64,000 nucleotides of DNA from JBELHR01 sp049606855 (GTDB lineage: Bacteria > Bacteroidota > Bacteroidia > Flavobacteriales > Flavobacteriaceae). Positions 1 through 7,972 of this stretch are shown here, in pieces. The position numbers and the translations under genes are program-made. A model generated the notes under the pieces. That model made no database searches. It was not told where the DNA came from and saw only the letters and a program-made list of their open reading frames with translations. The stretch spans positions 1-64,000 of the forward strand of contig JBMYVY010000002.1 of the NCBI GenBank assembly GCA_049606855.1, read 5' to 3'. How positions within the stretch are numbered: the first letter of the stretch is position 1; every line of letters begins with the position of its first letter.

Positions 1-397
1 CGATGAAGCCACTAATGGTACTGATCCTTTAGATGCCGATTCTGATGATGATGGAAGCTCTGATGGTGAAGAAGGTAGTGATGATTCTGATGGAGATGGT
101 ATTATTGATGCCCTGGAAGCATCCGATGTTGATGCCGATAATGATGGAGTAAACGATCAAGAGGATAGTGCCAATAATGATGATTCTAATGATACTGATG
201 GCGATGGAGAATCAAATGCTTATGAAACCGCTAACGGTTCTGACCCTCTAGATGAAAATGACTCTGCTGGTCCGGATACCGATGGTGATGGTAATGCTGA
301 TGCTAACGATACCGATGATGATAATGATGGCGTTTCTGATACCGATGAAGCCACTAATGGTACTGATCCTTTAGATGCCGATTCTGATGATGATGGA
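1..397 (+). repeat. Exact 55-bp direct repeat within the TSP3-repeat gene
   Basis: Bases 1-55 and 343-397 are identical and lie 342 nt (114 codons) apart, so the repeat keeps the reading frame. Surrounding Asp-rich codons are similar but not identical. This looks like recent duplication or gene conversion among the calcium-binding repeats. The first copy may extend upstream of the window. Confidence 0.9.
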
Positions 398-1474
398 TTA
401 ACTGATGGTGAGGAGGTACAGTATGGAACAGACCCATTAAATCCTGATACAGATGGTGATGGAGAATCAGATGGTGAGGAAGTTGATAATGGAAGTGATC
501 CACTGCAAGGAGATTCTGATGGGGATGGTATTTTCGATAATATTGAACGAAGTATTGGAACTGATCCATTCAATCGAGATACAGATAATGATTTACTCGA
601 AGATGGAGAAGAACTTAGGCTAAGAACCAACCCTCTTGACCCTGATACTGATGATGATGAATTAGAAGATGGTTTTGAAGTTCAAATCAATACAGATCCA
701 TTAGATGCAGATACCGATGATGATGGAAGTAGCGATGGTCAAGAATTGATAGACGAAACTGACCCCCTAGACCCTGATTCAGATGATGATGGAATAAAAG
801 ATGGAGACGAAACAGGCTCAGATCCACTAGATCCAGACACGGATAAAGATGGAGTCACGGACGGTCAAGAAATTCAAGATGGTACTGATCCCAATGACGC
901 TTGTTCTCTCGAACTAGACAGTCAAACGATTATTGAAAATATGTTGTTATGGGAAAACCAAGATTGTGATGGTGATGGAATATTAAATGGCTTCGAGGTA
1001 TATATGGATACTGATGATGACGGAATTGAAGATTTCCTAGACTCTGATGACGATGGAGATGGAATTAAAACCAATGACGAAGATTCTGATCCAAATAAAG
1101 ATGGTGATCCTGTAGATGCAATTGATTCTGATTTCAATGGAACTCCAGATTACTTAGAATACAATTATTCAAATGGAAATTCAGAGGATATTGAAGTATA
1201 CAATGTTGTGACTGCAAATGGAGATGGTATACACGATGTATTGACAATTAGAAATATTGAAAAATATTCAAACAACAAAGTAACCTTGTTTGATCGATTA
1301 GGAAATATTGTATTTGAAGTTGAAGGCTATGGAACTACTCAAGACAAAACCTTTAACGGTCAATACCAATCCAATGGTAAGTTATTACCAGCAGGAGTAT
1401 ATTACTATGCAATCCAAATCAATGATGGAAAAAGTAGTTCAGTGAAAAAAGGATACCTGTATTTGAAACGTTAG
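2..1474 (+). CDS. Ca2+-binding TSP3-repeat protein with T9SS type-B C-terminal sorting domain (5' truncated)
   Basis: The reading frame is open from the window edge, so the N-terminus lies upstream; 490 codons are visible. Roughly the first 370 residues are acidic repeats of the DxDxDG type with intervening DGxE and TDPLDPD segments, typical of thrombospondin type 3 calcium-binding repeats. The last ~90 residues (from about VYNVVTANGDGIHD to the terminal YLYLKR) match the gliding-motility-associated C-terminal domain that directs export by the type IX system (type B signal). The protein is therefore expected to be large, secreted and cell-surface attached or released, possibly an adhesin. It ends 3 nt before a PorP/SprF gene, the usual partner of type-B cargo, so the two are probably cotranscribed. 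Bases 1-55 recur exactly at 343-397, which points to recent repeat expansion. Ligand and adhesive role are unknown. Confidence 0.9.
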   Translation, partial: DEATNGTDPLDADSDDDGSSDGEEGSDDSDGDGIIDALEASDVDADNDGVNDQEDSANNDDSNDTDGDGESNAYETANGSDPLDENDSAGPDTDGDGNADANDTDDDNDGVSDTDEATNGTDPLDADSDDDGLTDGEEVQYGTDPLNPDTDGDGESDGEEVDNGSDPLQGDSDGDGIFDNIERSIGTDPFNRDTDNDLLEDGEELRLRTNPLDPDTDDDELEDGFEVQINTDPLDADTDDDGSSDGQELIDETDPLDPDSDDDGIKDGDETGSDPLDPDTDKDGVTDGQEIQDGTDPNDACSLELDSQTIIENMLLWENQDCDGDGILNGFEVYMDTDDDGIEDFLDSDDDGDGIKTNDEDSDPNKDGDPVDAIDSDFNGTPDYLEYNYSNGNSEDIEVYNVVTANGDGIHDVLTIRNIEKYSNNKVTLFDRLGNIVFEVEGYGTTQDKTFNGQYQSNGKLLPAGVYYYAIQINDGKSSSVKKGYLYLKR

Positions 1475-1477
1475 AAC

Positions 1478-2389
1478 ATGAAAAAACTATATATATTAAT
1501 CTTTTTATTGATGATCAATGAGATTCATGCTCAGCATGAGTTTCAATTCACTCAATACAATCTAATACCCTCAATTTACAATCCCGGAGCAACAGGAGCA
1601 CGAGGGCTATCTACTATTAACCTGAACCACCGCGAGCAATGGATTGGTCTGGAAGGTGCCCCTTCCCAAACTTATAAAGGATATGAAAATTACTTGCAAA
1701 AAAGTAAATTAGGGATTGGGATTAGCTATACACAAGATCAAGTTGGCCCGGTGAGCGATGGAGCTTTAAATATCAATCTTGCATATCATCTAGATATTTC
1801 GGAAAACTATGCCCTTTCCTTGGGGTTAAAAGGAACAGCGGAATTTTGGAATCTAAATCTTTTTGATATTAACACATATCAAGATGACCCGGCCTTGTAT
1901 GGTGAGGATAATCAACAATTTTTTCCAAATATCGGAGCAGGACTATGGTTGTATTCTGAGAGGGTCACTGCTGGAATTTCTGTACCATATTTTATTCGTA
2001 ACACTTACAATGGCTCAGGAGAAGATGCGACCAAACAAGAAGAGATTCATATTTACTATAACTTTTCATATATATTTCCAATTTCAGATAACATTCAACT
2101 TCAGCCGAGTATGCTAGTAAGACAAGTAAATAATGCCCCGACTACTGCAGATTTTTGGGTAAATGGCTTATTCTACAATCAATTCAAAACGGGGATAATG
2201 TATAGAACTTCGGAAACATTCGCTATAATGGCAGGAATCCAAGTAACGAAAAAGATATACCTCGGTTATAGTTATGATCAACAAACCACTGACGTAAATA
2301 GCACAAATACAGGGTCTCACGAATTTAGTTTTAGATTTGATTTGTCTGACTTGAAAACCAAAAAAATTAAGCAAAGTCAATTTTTCTAA
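1478..2389 (+). CDS. PorP/SprF family type IX secretion membrane protein
   Basis: The 303-residue protein has a signal peptide (cleavage likely after HAQ, residue 19) and then the family hallmark 'FTQYNLIPSIYNPGATG' and 'LNHREQWIGLEGAPSQTY'. The rest is alternating beta-strands ending in an aromatic residue (QFF), as in outer-membrane barrels. PorP/SprF proteins work with T9SS, and specific paralogues are needed for secretion or surface attachment of neighbouring type-B cargo. Placement 3 nt downstream of such a cargo gene makes it the likely dedicated partner. The assignment to PorP/SprF is secure; the cargo specificity is inferred from position. Confidence 0.9.
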   Translation: MKKLYILIFLLMINEIHAQHEFQFTQYNLIPSIYNPGATGARGLSTINLNHREQWIGLEGAPSQTYKGYENYLQKSKLGIGISYTQDQVGPVSDGALNINLAYHLDISENYALSLGLKGTAEFWNLNLFDINTYQDDPALYGEDNQQFFPNIGAGLWLYSERVTAGISVPYFIRNTYNGSGEDATKQEEIHIYYNFSYIFPISDNIQLQPSMLVRQVNNAPTTADFWVNGLFYNQFKTGIMYRTSETFAIMAGIQVTKKIYLGYSYDQQTTDVNSTNTGSHEFSFRFDLSDLKTKKIKQSQFF

Positions 2390-2399
2390 TTAATTAAGT

Positions 2400-2407
2400 T
2401 ATTTTTG
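2400..2407 (+). promoter_or_regulatory. Bacteroidota -7 element (TATTTTTG) for the alpha/beta hydrolase gene
   Basis: TATTTTTG fits TAnnTTTG and lies 18 nt before the ATG at 2426. No clear -33 TTG is seen at the usual distance. Confidence 0.5.
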
Positions 2408-2425
2408 TCCTCTATAGATTGATTT

Positions 2426-3193
2426 ATGCTGAATTACACGACTTACCCTAACCCAAACAGTAGTGAATGGATTACATTAATTCATGGTGCTGGAGGAAGC
2501 TCTACGATATGGTTCAAGCAACTAAGATCCTTTCAAAGAGAATTCAATGTTCTTGTTCTAGATTTAAGAGGGCACGGGAAAAGTAAATTGAGTCGTCAAA
2601 TACACTATAATTTTGACTTAGTCACAAAGGATATTCTCGAGGTAATTGACCACCTCAAAATTAAGCAAGCACATTTTGTAGGAATTTCTCTTGGAACAAT
2701 TTTAATCAGAAATTTAGCTGAAAAATATCCGGAGCGCGTAAAAAGCATGATTCTCGCTGGTGCAGTTATGAAACTCAACTTTAAAAGTCGATTTCTAATG
2801 AAATTAGGTATTGCATTTAAGTCTATTGTGCCTTACATGCTACTCTACAAGCTTTTTGCCTTTATTATTATGCCGAAAAAGAATCATCGAAACTCTAGAC
2901 TTCTTTTTGTGAATGAAGCCAAAAAACTTTATCAAAAAGAGTTTATTAAATGGTTCAAGATGACTGCTGAAATTAAGCCTCTTCTGCGTTTTTTTAGACA
3001 AAAAAAGATCAACATTCCTACGCTATATTTAATGGGTTCAGAGGATCATTTATTTTTGCCCTCTGTGAAGAATTTAGTCCAAGAGCATCCAAGCGCTGAA
3101 TTGTTGGTTGTAGAGAATTGTGGTCATGTGGTCAATGTAGAACAGCCAAGCGTTTTCAATAAAGAAACCTTACGATTTTTAGGCTCCCTTTAA
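2426..3193 (+). CDS. Alpha/beta hydrolase
   Basis: This 255-residue cytoplasmic protein has the full hydrolase layout. There is an HGAGG oxyanion segment at residues 20-24, a DLRGHGKS turn near 46-53, and a nucleophile elbow GISLG with Ser88. Asp207 (GSEDHLF) and His234 (CGHVVNVEQP) complete the triad. A basic, hydrophobic cap spans about 120-190. No signal peptide is present. The substrate cannot be told; esterase, lipase-like or C-C hydrolase activity are all possible. Its last 15 nt overlap the end of the convergent gene at 3179. It has its own -7 element, so it is probably a single-gene transcript. Confidence 0.85.
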   Translation: MLNYTTYPNPNSSEWITLIHGAGGSSTIWFKQLRSFQREFNVLVLDLRGHGKSKLSRQIHYNFDLVTKDILEVIDHLKIKQAHFVGISLGTILIRNLAEKYPERVKSMILAGAVMKLNFKSRFLMKLGIAFKSIVPYMLLYKLFAFIIMPKKNHRNSRLLFVNEAKKLYQKEFIKWFKMTAEIKPLLRFFRQKKINIPTLYLMGSEDHLFLPSVKNLVQEHPSAELLVVENCGHVVNVEQPSVFNKETLRFLGSL

Positions 3194-4246
3194 GTAAGGG
3201 TTTTCAGATTTATAATTTCTAATTACAAAATCCAAAGCACAATCTAAAAGTTCGCCCATATTTTTACTGCGCTTGAACTTAACGTCTTTTGTCATTTTAT
3301 AGAGTGCCATTTTTAATTCCTTAACTTTTTCTTTGGTAGAAATTTCATCTAATTTCATACAATCGATGAGTTCATTGGTTCTCAGACGAGCATTTGCAGC
3401 TCGTTTGGCAAGCAAACTTCTCTCCTCTTTGATATATTGCTCAATGGAGTCTTTTGCCAAAACCTCGTGAGTCATTTCCACCAACTTATAATTTTCTTTT
3501 AAAAATTGCGGTTTATAGACTTTGGGATTACCTTCAAAACTTTGTTGATCAAAATCAATAGCACGTATTCTGTATCGAATACGGTCAAAATCATGAGTAA
3601 GAACCATTACATAATTATAGGACCTCATATCTGCAAGTAGTCGAATAAAACAGCTTTCATTAAATTTGACAAAACTTTTTGCCAAGGCCCTTTTTTGCTG
3701 AATATTTAATCGGTCAATATGTGAATGCAGAAATATATCGCCAGGAATTCCTTCAATATGCTCTTCTATTAGCGTATCCTGATAGACCACAAAATTAATT
3801 TGATTCGGAGAAAGTAAATGTTCTATTTCCAATCCGTATACCCTTGAAGCATCTGCTTTTTTAACATAGAGATATTCGTAGTTGTCATTTAGAATATTTC
3901 TCACCTTAACGCGAAACGGTTTGGTATTTCCAAAAGTACAGAAGTCAATTGCATCAATAATGATATAAGGTAAAATGGAGTCACTTCCATCGGCGTGCAA
4001 AATTGAATAGGTCTTTCTAAGAGCAAGGTCCAGTTCTCTATGTTCCGAATCAGAATAATAAACACGAAGCCATAAGGTATCCTTATCAAATTCATCTTTT
4101 ACATCTACTCCACCTTCAAAACGCAATAAATCATCGTATTGTACAGGTGTTTTTAAATACCTCCCATTCTTTCTCAAATACGACCTCAGTAACTTATTAA
4201 CTGGGTAAATTGGTTTCTTTTTGGAAATTAACTTATCATTTACCAT
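3179..4246 (-). CDS. Uncharacterised protein with protein-kinase-like fold motifs
   Basis: I do not recognise a named family. The 355-residue soluble protein shows an arrangement that resembles the protein-kinase-like fold. VKK (Lys129/130) is followed by a Glu-containing helix (GLEIEHLL, Glu140/142). A hinge-like segment LIEEHIEGIPGD lies at 159-170. A catalytic-loop-like DMRSYN has Asp206 and Asn211 at the D+5 spacing of kinases, and IDFDQ with Asp231 sits in the DFG position. The C-terminus (about 260-355) is basic and helical. Kinase activity is an inference. The gene starts 3 nt after the stop of the secreted glycine-zipper gene at 4250 and is probably cotranscribed with it; its 3' end overlaps the alpha/beta hydrolase by 15 nt. 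Confidence 0.8.
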   Translation of the reverse strand: MVNDKLISKKKPIYPVNKLLRSYLRKNGRYLKTPVQYDDLLRFEGGVDVKDEFDKDTLWLRVYYSDSEHRELDLALRKTYSILHADGSDSILPYIIIDAIDFCTFGNTKPFRVKVRNILNDNYEYLYVKKADASRVYGLEIEHLLSPNQINFVVYQDTLIEEHIEGIPGDIFLHSHIDRLNIQQKRALAKSFVKFNESCFIRLLADMRSYNYVMVLTHDFDRIRYRIRAIDFDQQSFEGNPKVYKPQFLKENYKLVEMTHEVLAKDSIEQYIKEERSLLAKRAANARLRTNELIDCMKLDEISTKEKVKELKMALYKMTKDVKFKRSKNMGELLDCALDFVIRNYKSENPYLKGA

Positions 4247-4249
4247 AAA

Positions 4250-4795
4250 TTAATTGACTGTATAACCCTTTGCTTCAATACATGCAGAAAAGGCTTTTTT
4301 AAAGTCCGTCAGCATCTTTGCTTGTGCATCACTTGCCGCCTTATTATTTGCGGCTTGTTGCTGGGCTTTGGCTTGTTTAGCGGCTCTACGTCCTCTCATA
4401 GTACCCGCTATGGCTCCAATGGCAGCTCCATCTCCTGCATCTCCGGTTACCGCTCCTATTGCCGCTCCTGCAGCTGCTCCCTTCGCCGCTCCTGCAACAG
4501 CAGCCCCAGTTGGTCCTGACTCTACTTGTTTTGCTTGTACCTTTGTTGGATTCTGTGGGTCAAAATTAGTTTGATTATAGGCCCAAATATAACATTGCTT
4601 TTGATCCTCTTTTTGAGTAGCATCATCTTGCTCTTTTGCTGGAAAAACAAATACGCCTAAAGTTTTTGAAATATCCGCAGGTATTTGCAAAGTAACTTCT
4701 TGAGTTTTGGTTACCGTTGCCGTTTCTTGAGCGCTCAAATTTCCACTAAAAGCAAACATGAAAATTGAAGCAAATAAAAATGTAATTCTTCTCAT
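4250..4795 (-). CDS. Secreted glycine-zipper protein
   Basis: The 181-residue protein has a signal peptide (residues 1-22, cleavage after LSA). A periplasmic region of about 70 residues contains one Cys. A Gly/Ala-rich block with GxxxG spacing (AAGAAIGAVTGDAGDGAAIG, about 107-126) is typical of glycine-zipper domains that associate with membranes. After this come MRGRRAAKQ and an Ala/Gln/Lys-rich stretch, then a tail with one Cys. Glycine zippers occur in outer-membrane and envelope proteins (OmpA, SlyB, YMGG families). The function here is unknown. It lies directly upstream of the kinase-like gene, suggesting a shared envelope role. Confidence 0.85.
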   Translation of the reverse strand: MRRITFLFASIFMFAFSGNLSAQETATVTKTQEVTLQIPADISKTLGVFVFPAKEQDDATQKEDQKQCYIWAYNQTNFDPQNPTKVQAKQVESGPTGAAVAGAAKGAAAGAAIGAVTGDAGDGAAIGAIAGTMRGRRAAKQAKAQQQAANNKAASDAQAKMLTDFKKAFSACIEAKGYTVN

Positions 4796-4857
4796 AATCT
4801 AAGTTTCTTTGGTCTTTGTAATTTACTCATATTTTAGCGAAAAGTCAATAATGGCCC

Positions 4858-4890
4858 AAAAAAAAACCTCTTGAAAAATCAAGAGGTTTT
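4858..4890 (-). terminator. Rho-independent terminator of the tRNA-Met gene
   Basis: Read on the minus strand, an 8-bp stem CCTCTTGA/TCAAGAGG with a 4-nt loop is followed by nine T. It begins a few bases past the tRNA 3' end. Confidence 0.85.
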
Positions 4891-4896
4891 GCTTAG

Positions 4897-4969
<73 letters not shown>

Positions 4970-5117
4970 CTATTGTGGATGCAAATATACGTCAAAATCT
5001 AAGTTAATAACAAATTTTTGAAGAATATTTTTGAAATAAAGAACTAAATAACTCATTGATAGGTTTTTGTATAGTGTAATTAATACACTAAAAAATGACC
5101 AAGCCAAAAAAAAGACC

Positions 5118-5125
5118 TAAATTTG
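5118..5125 (+). promoter_or_regulatory. Bacteroidota -7 element (TAAATTTG) for era
   Basis: TAAATTTG matches TAnnTTTG and lies 17 nt before the era ATG. It would give a leader of about ten nucleotides. Confidence 0.6.
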
Positions 5126-5142
5126 CAAAAGAATAAAAGAAT

Positions 5143-6024
5143 ATGGCACATAAAGCGGGATTTGTAAATATCATAGGGAACCCCAATGTTGGTAAATCGA
5201 CATTGATGAATGCTTTGGTAGGCGAAAGGCTTTCAATAATTACCTCGAAGGCTCAAACCACTAGACATCGAATACTAGGTATTGTCAACGGAGATGATTT
5301 TCAAATTATGTTTTCTGATACCCCTGGTATCATCAAACCTGCTTATGAACTTCAAGCTTCAATGATGGATTTCGTCAAAGCTGCGATGCAGGATGCTGAT
5401 GTACTTATTTACATGGTTGAAATGGGAGAAAAAGATTTGAAGGATGAACAATTCTTTAACAAAATCATCCATGCAAAAATCCCGGTCATGTTATTGATCA
5501 ATAAAATTGATCGATACACACAAGAACAAGTAGAGGAGAAAATGGAATTTTGGCAGGATAAAGTGCCAAACGCTGAAGTATATCCCATTTCTGCCTTGGA
5601 GAATTTTAATGTTCAAAATATATTCGATTCTATTGTTGAGAAACTTCCAGAATCACCAGCTTATTACCCTAAGGATCAGCTTACAGATAAACCTGAACGC
5701 TTTTTTGTTAACGAATGTATACGCGAAAAAATACTTTTGCACTATAAAAAAGAAATTCCTTATGCCATTGAAGTCGAGACAGAATCCTTTAAAGAAGATG
5801 ATGAATTAATTAAAATTCGTTCACTAATCATGGTTGAAAGAGAAACTCAAAAGGGAATCATTATCGGTCACAAAGGTAGCGCATTAAAAAGAGTTGGAAC
5901 AGAAGCCAGAAAGGATTTGGAAGCTTTTTTCCAGAAAAAAGTATTCTTGGATTTATACGTAAAAGTGAATAAAAACTGGAGGACTAACGATCGTCAGTTA
6001 AAACGTTTTGGTTATAAAGATTGA
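5143..6024 (+). CDS. era: GTPase Era
   Basis: Era is a 30S-subunit assembly GTPase that binds the 3' end of 16S rRNA. The 293-residue length is standard. The G1 loop is GNPNVGKST (12-20), with a TTRH switch I segment, DTPG at 59-62, NKID at 120-123 and a SAL motif near 150. The C-terminal KH RNA-binding domain follows, with GIIIGHKGSALKRVG near residues 238-252. It acts in the cytoplasm at the membrane face. The 3' end overlaps the convergent membrane-protein gene by 13 nt. The paralogous GTPase Der lies just beyond, grouping two ribosome-assembly factors. Confidence 0.97.
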   Translation: MAHKAGFVNIIGNPNVGKSTLMNALVGERLSIITSKAQTTRHRILGIVNGDDFQIMFSDTPGIIKPAYELQASMMDFVKAAMQDADVLIYMVEMGEKDLKDEQFFNKIIHAKIPVMLLINKIDRYTQEQVEEKMEFWQDKVPNAEVYPISALENFNVQNIFDSIVEKLPESPAYYPKDQLTDKPERFFVNECIREKILLHYKKEIPYAIEVETESFKEDDELIKIRSLIMVERETQKGIIIGHKGSALKRVGTEARKDLEAFFQKKVFLDLYVKVNKNWRTNDRQLKRFGYKD

Positions 6025-6539
6025 TTGAGTGTTTTAAGCATAAAACTTCTTAATTCTTCCGTCTGAACTTTTCCAGTAGATCGACCTAAACGGGCAAAAA
6101 TATACAGGCAGATCCATATTATAGCAATAACTCCCATCCATACATAGGAATTGCTTGCGTCCATGTCAATGGACCAATGAACATAAGCTCTAACGGCAAA
6201 AATACTCAAGGCAAATCCCAAAGCAACGTGTAGAAATACAAACATGGTCCAAACATGGGTTTTGGGACCGAAAACACCCTTCAGTTTTGCCTTTTCATTA
6301 TGGGGTAATTTTTCAACCTCTAAGTGTAATTGCGGTGACCAATAATGGTCTTCATCCTTTGGAACATCAATTACGATATGACCGTCGACAATTTTACTAC
6401 AATACTTACATTGACCATCTTCTAAATTCTTCTTAAACAAGGTTACCAATTCATTTGGACTATTCTCCAATTCAATAGAGAATCTAGGCCTGAGAAAGAC
6501 TTCATTATTATGGTGTTCTTTTAGAATTTTTGCTGACAT
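6012..6539 (-). CDS. Conserved membrane protein of unknown function
   Basis: I do not recognise a functional family. From the ATG at 6539 the protein has 175 residues. A soluble N-terminal domain of about 95 residues contains a CKYC pair and a WSPQLHLEVE motif. Two transmembrane segments follow (about 100-122 and 132-152), with a short basic cytoplasmic tail (RLGRSTGKVQ). A longer reading from TTG at 6584 is possible, but it would run close to the der promoter and adds an unconvincing N-terminus, so I prefer the ATG. It is divergent from der and convergent with era (13-nt overlap). Confidence 0.8.
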   Translation of the reverse strand: MSAKILKEHHNNEVFLRPRFSIELENSPNELVTLFKKNLEDGQCKYCSKIVDGHIVIDVPKDEDHYWSPQLHLEVEKLPHNEKAKLKGVFGPKTHVWTMFVFLHVALGFALSIFAVRAYVHWSIDMDASNSYVWMGVIAIIWICLYIFARLGRSTGKVQTEELRSFMLKTLNQSL

Positions 6540-6594
6540 ATCCTCAGTAATATACAAATTTGATTTAAAGGCGCAAACTTGCAACAGCTTTGCC

Positions 6595-6602
6595 TATCTT
6601 TG
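6595..6602 (+). promoter_or_regulatory. der: Bacteroidota -7 element (TATCTTTG) for der
   Basis: TATCTTTG matches TAnnTTTG and lies 20 nt before the der ATG. Confidence 0.6.
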
Positions 6603-6622
6603 CAAAAAATTAATTATCAATA

Positions 6623-7936
6623 ATGAATACGATTATAGCTGTTGTAGGGAGACCTAATGTTGGAAAGTCAACTTTATTTAATCGCTTAATTCAGAGAAGA
6701 GAAGCCATCGTTGATTCTGTTTCTGGAGTTACTAGAGACCGCCACTATGGAAAAAGTGAATGGAATGGAAAAGAGTTTTCAGTAATCGATACTGGAGGAT
6801 ATGTAATTGGTTCAGACGATATTTTTGAAGAAGAAATCAGAAAGCAAGCGATTTTAGCAATTGAAGAGGCTGATATTATCGTTTTTGTAGTAGATGTTGA
6901 AACGGGGATAACACCCATGGATACAGAAGTAGCTAATATTTTAAGGCAGATTGATAAGCCGGTATTTTTGGCGGTTAACAAAGTCGATAATGCCATGAGA
7001 GATGCAGACGCTGTTGAATTCTATAATCTTGGCTTAGGAGAATATTATACCATTTCATCAATCAACGGTTCAGGAACTGGAGAATTACTAGATGCGGTTG
7101 CAAAGGAAATTCCAGAAGTGAATGAAGATGATTTAAACGAAGAAGATGAACTTCCTAGATTTGCAGTGGTTGGGCGACCAAATGCTGGAAAATCTTCATT
7201 TATCAATGCCTTAATTGGAGAAGAAAGAAATATCGTTACTGATATTGCTGGTACAACGAGAGACGCTATTGATACCCACTATACAAGATTCGGATTTGAT
7301 TTTAATTTGGTAGATACAGCAGGTATTCGTAAAAAATCTAAAGTTTCCGAAGATCTAGAATTCTACTCAGTGATGAGAGCTGTTAGGCAAATTGAGCACT
7401 GTGACGTAGCAATTTTAATGATTGATGCTACAAGAGGTTTCGAAGGACAAGATCAAAATATATTTTGGCTAGCTGAAAAAAACAGAAAGGGAATAGTTAT
7501 TTTGGTAAATAAATGGGATCTAATTGAGAAGGAAACCAATACCATGAAAAAATTCGAAGAGAAAGTTCGAGAGCGTATCGCTCCGTTTACTGATGTTCCT
7601 ATTATTTTTACCTCAACAACAACTAAGCAACGTTTATTAAAAGCACTTGAAACAGCAATCGAGGTTTTTGAAAACCGTAAAAAACGAATTGCAACTTCAA
7701 AATTAAATGAAGCCATGCTAGATGTGGTTCAACAAACACCTCCTCCGGCGATTAAAGGAAAGTACATCAAGATTAAGTATTGCATGCAACTTCCGACTCC
7801 GACACCGCAGTTTGCGTTTTTTGCGAACTTGCCGCAATATGTTAGAGATCCATATAAGCGATTTGTAGAAAATAAGCTAAGAGAAATCTATGACTTTTCA
7901 GGAGTTCCCTTAACCATATATTTTAGACAAAAATAA
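6623..7936 (+). CDS. der: Ribosome biogenesis GTPase Der (EngA)
   Basis: Der acts in maturation of the 50S subunit. The 437-residue protein shows the tandem GTPase domain layout unique to this family. The first G1 is GRPNVGKST (residues 9-17) with DTGG and NKVD. An acidic linker near 165-175 (NEDDLNEEDE) leads to the second G1, GRPNAGKSS, with DTAG and NKWD. The C-terminal KH-like domain ends in YDFSGVPLTIYFRQK, a normal Der terminus. It has a -7 element upstream and a strong terminator right after its stop. Confidence 0.97.
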   Translation: MNTIIAVVGRPNVGKSTLFNRLIQRREAIVDSVSGVTRDRHYGKSEWNGKEFSVIDTGGYVIGSDDIFEEEIRKQAILAIEEADIIVFVVDVETGITPMDTEVANILRQIDKPVFLAVNKVDNAMRDADAVEFYNLGLGEYYTISSINGSGTGELLDAVAKEIPEVNEDDLNEEDELPRFAVVGRPNAGKSSFINALIGEERNIVTDIAGTTRDAIDTHYTRFGFDFNLVDTAGIRKKSKVSEDLEFYSVMRAVRQIEHCDVAILMIDATRGFEGQDQNIFWLAEKNRKGIVILVNKWDLIEKETNTMKKFEEKVRERIAPFTDVPIIFTSTTTKQRLLKALETAIEVFENRKKRIATSKLNEAMLDVVQQTPPPAIKGKYIKIKYCMQLPTPTPQFAFFANLPQYVRDPYKRFVENKLREIYDFSGVPLTIYFRQK

Positions 7937-7972
7937 AAAAAGCGGAGTGAAATATTCACTCCGCTTTTTTTT
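7936..7972. terminator. Bidirectional Rho-independent terminator between der and the TPM operon
   Basis: AGCGGAGTGAA and TTCACTCCGCT form an 11-bp stem around a 3-nt loop, flanked by A-rich and T-rich runs on both sides. It can end der on the plus strand and the LemA/TPM operon on the minus strand; the TPM stop codon overlaps its edge. Confidence 0.85.

Noticed and set aside
220..630. Long Ser/Pro-rich open frame on the minus strand within the TSP3 gene
   Set aside because: It is the antisense shadow of GAT/GGA-rich calcium-binding codons; the plus frame has a clear domain and sorting signal.
1..750. Repeated DNA that could suggest a CRISPR array
   Set aside because: Repeats are in-frame coding for DxDxDG motifs, have irregular spacing and no unique spacers of constant length.
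4322..4574. Ala/Ser-rich open frames on the plus strand opposite the glycine-zipper gene
   Set aside because: They mirror the Gly/Ala codons of the secreted protein on the minus strand and have no other support.
6540..6584. Extended N-terminus of the membrane protein from a TTG at 6584
   Set aside because: The extension lies close to the der promoter and adds an unlikely sequence; the ATG at 6539 is better.
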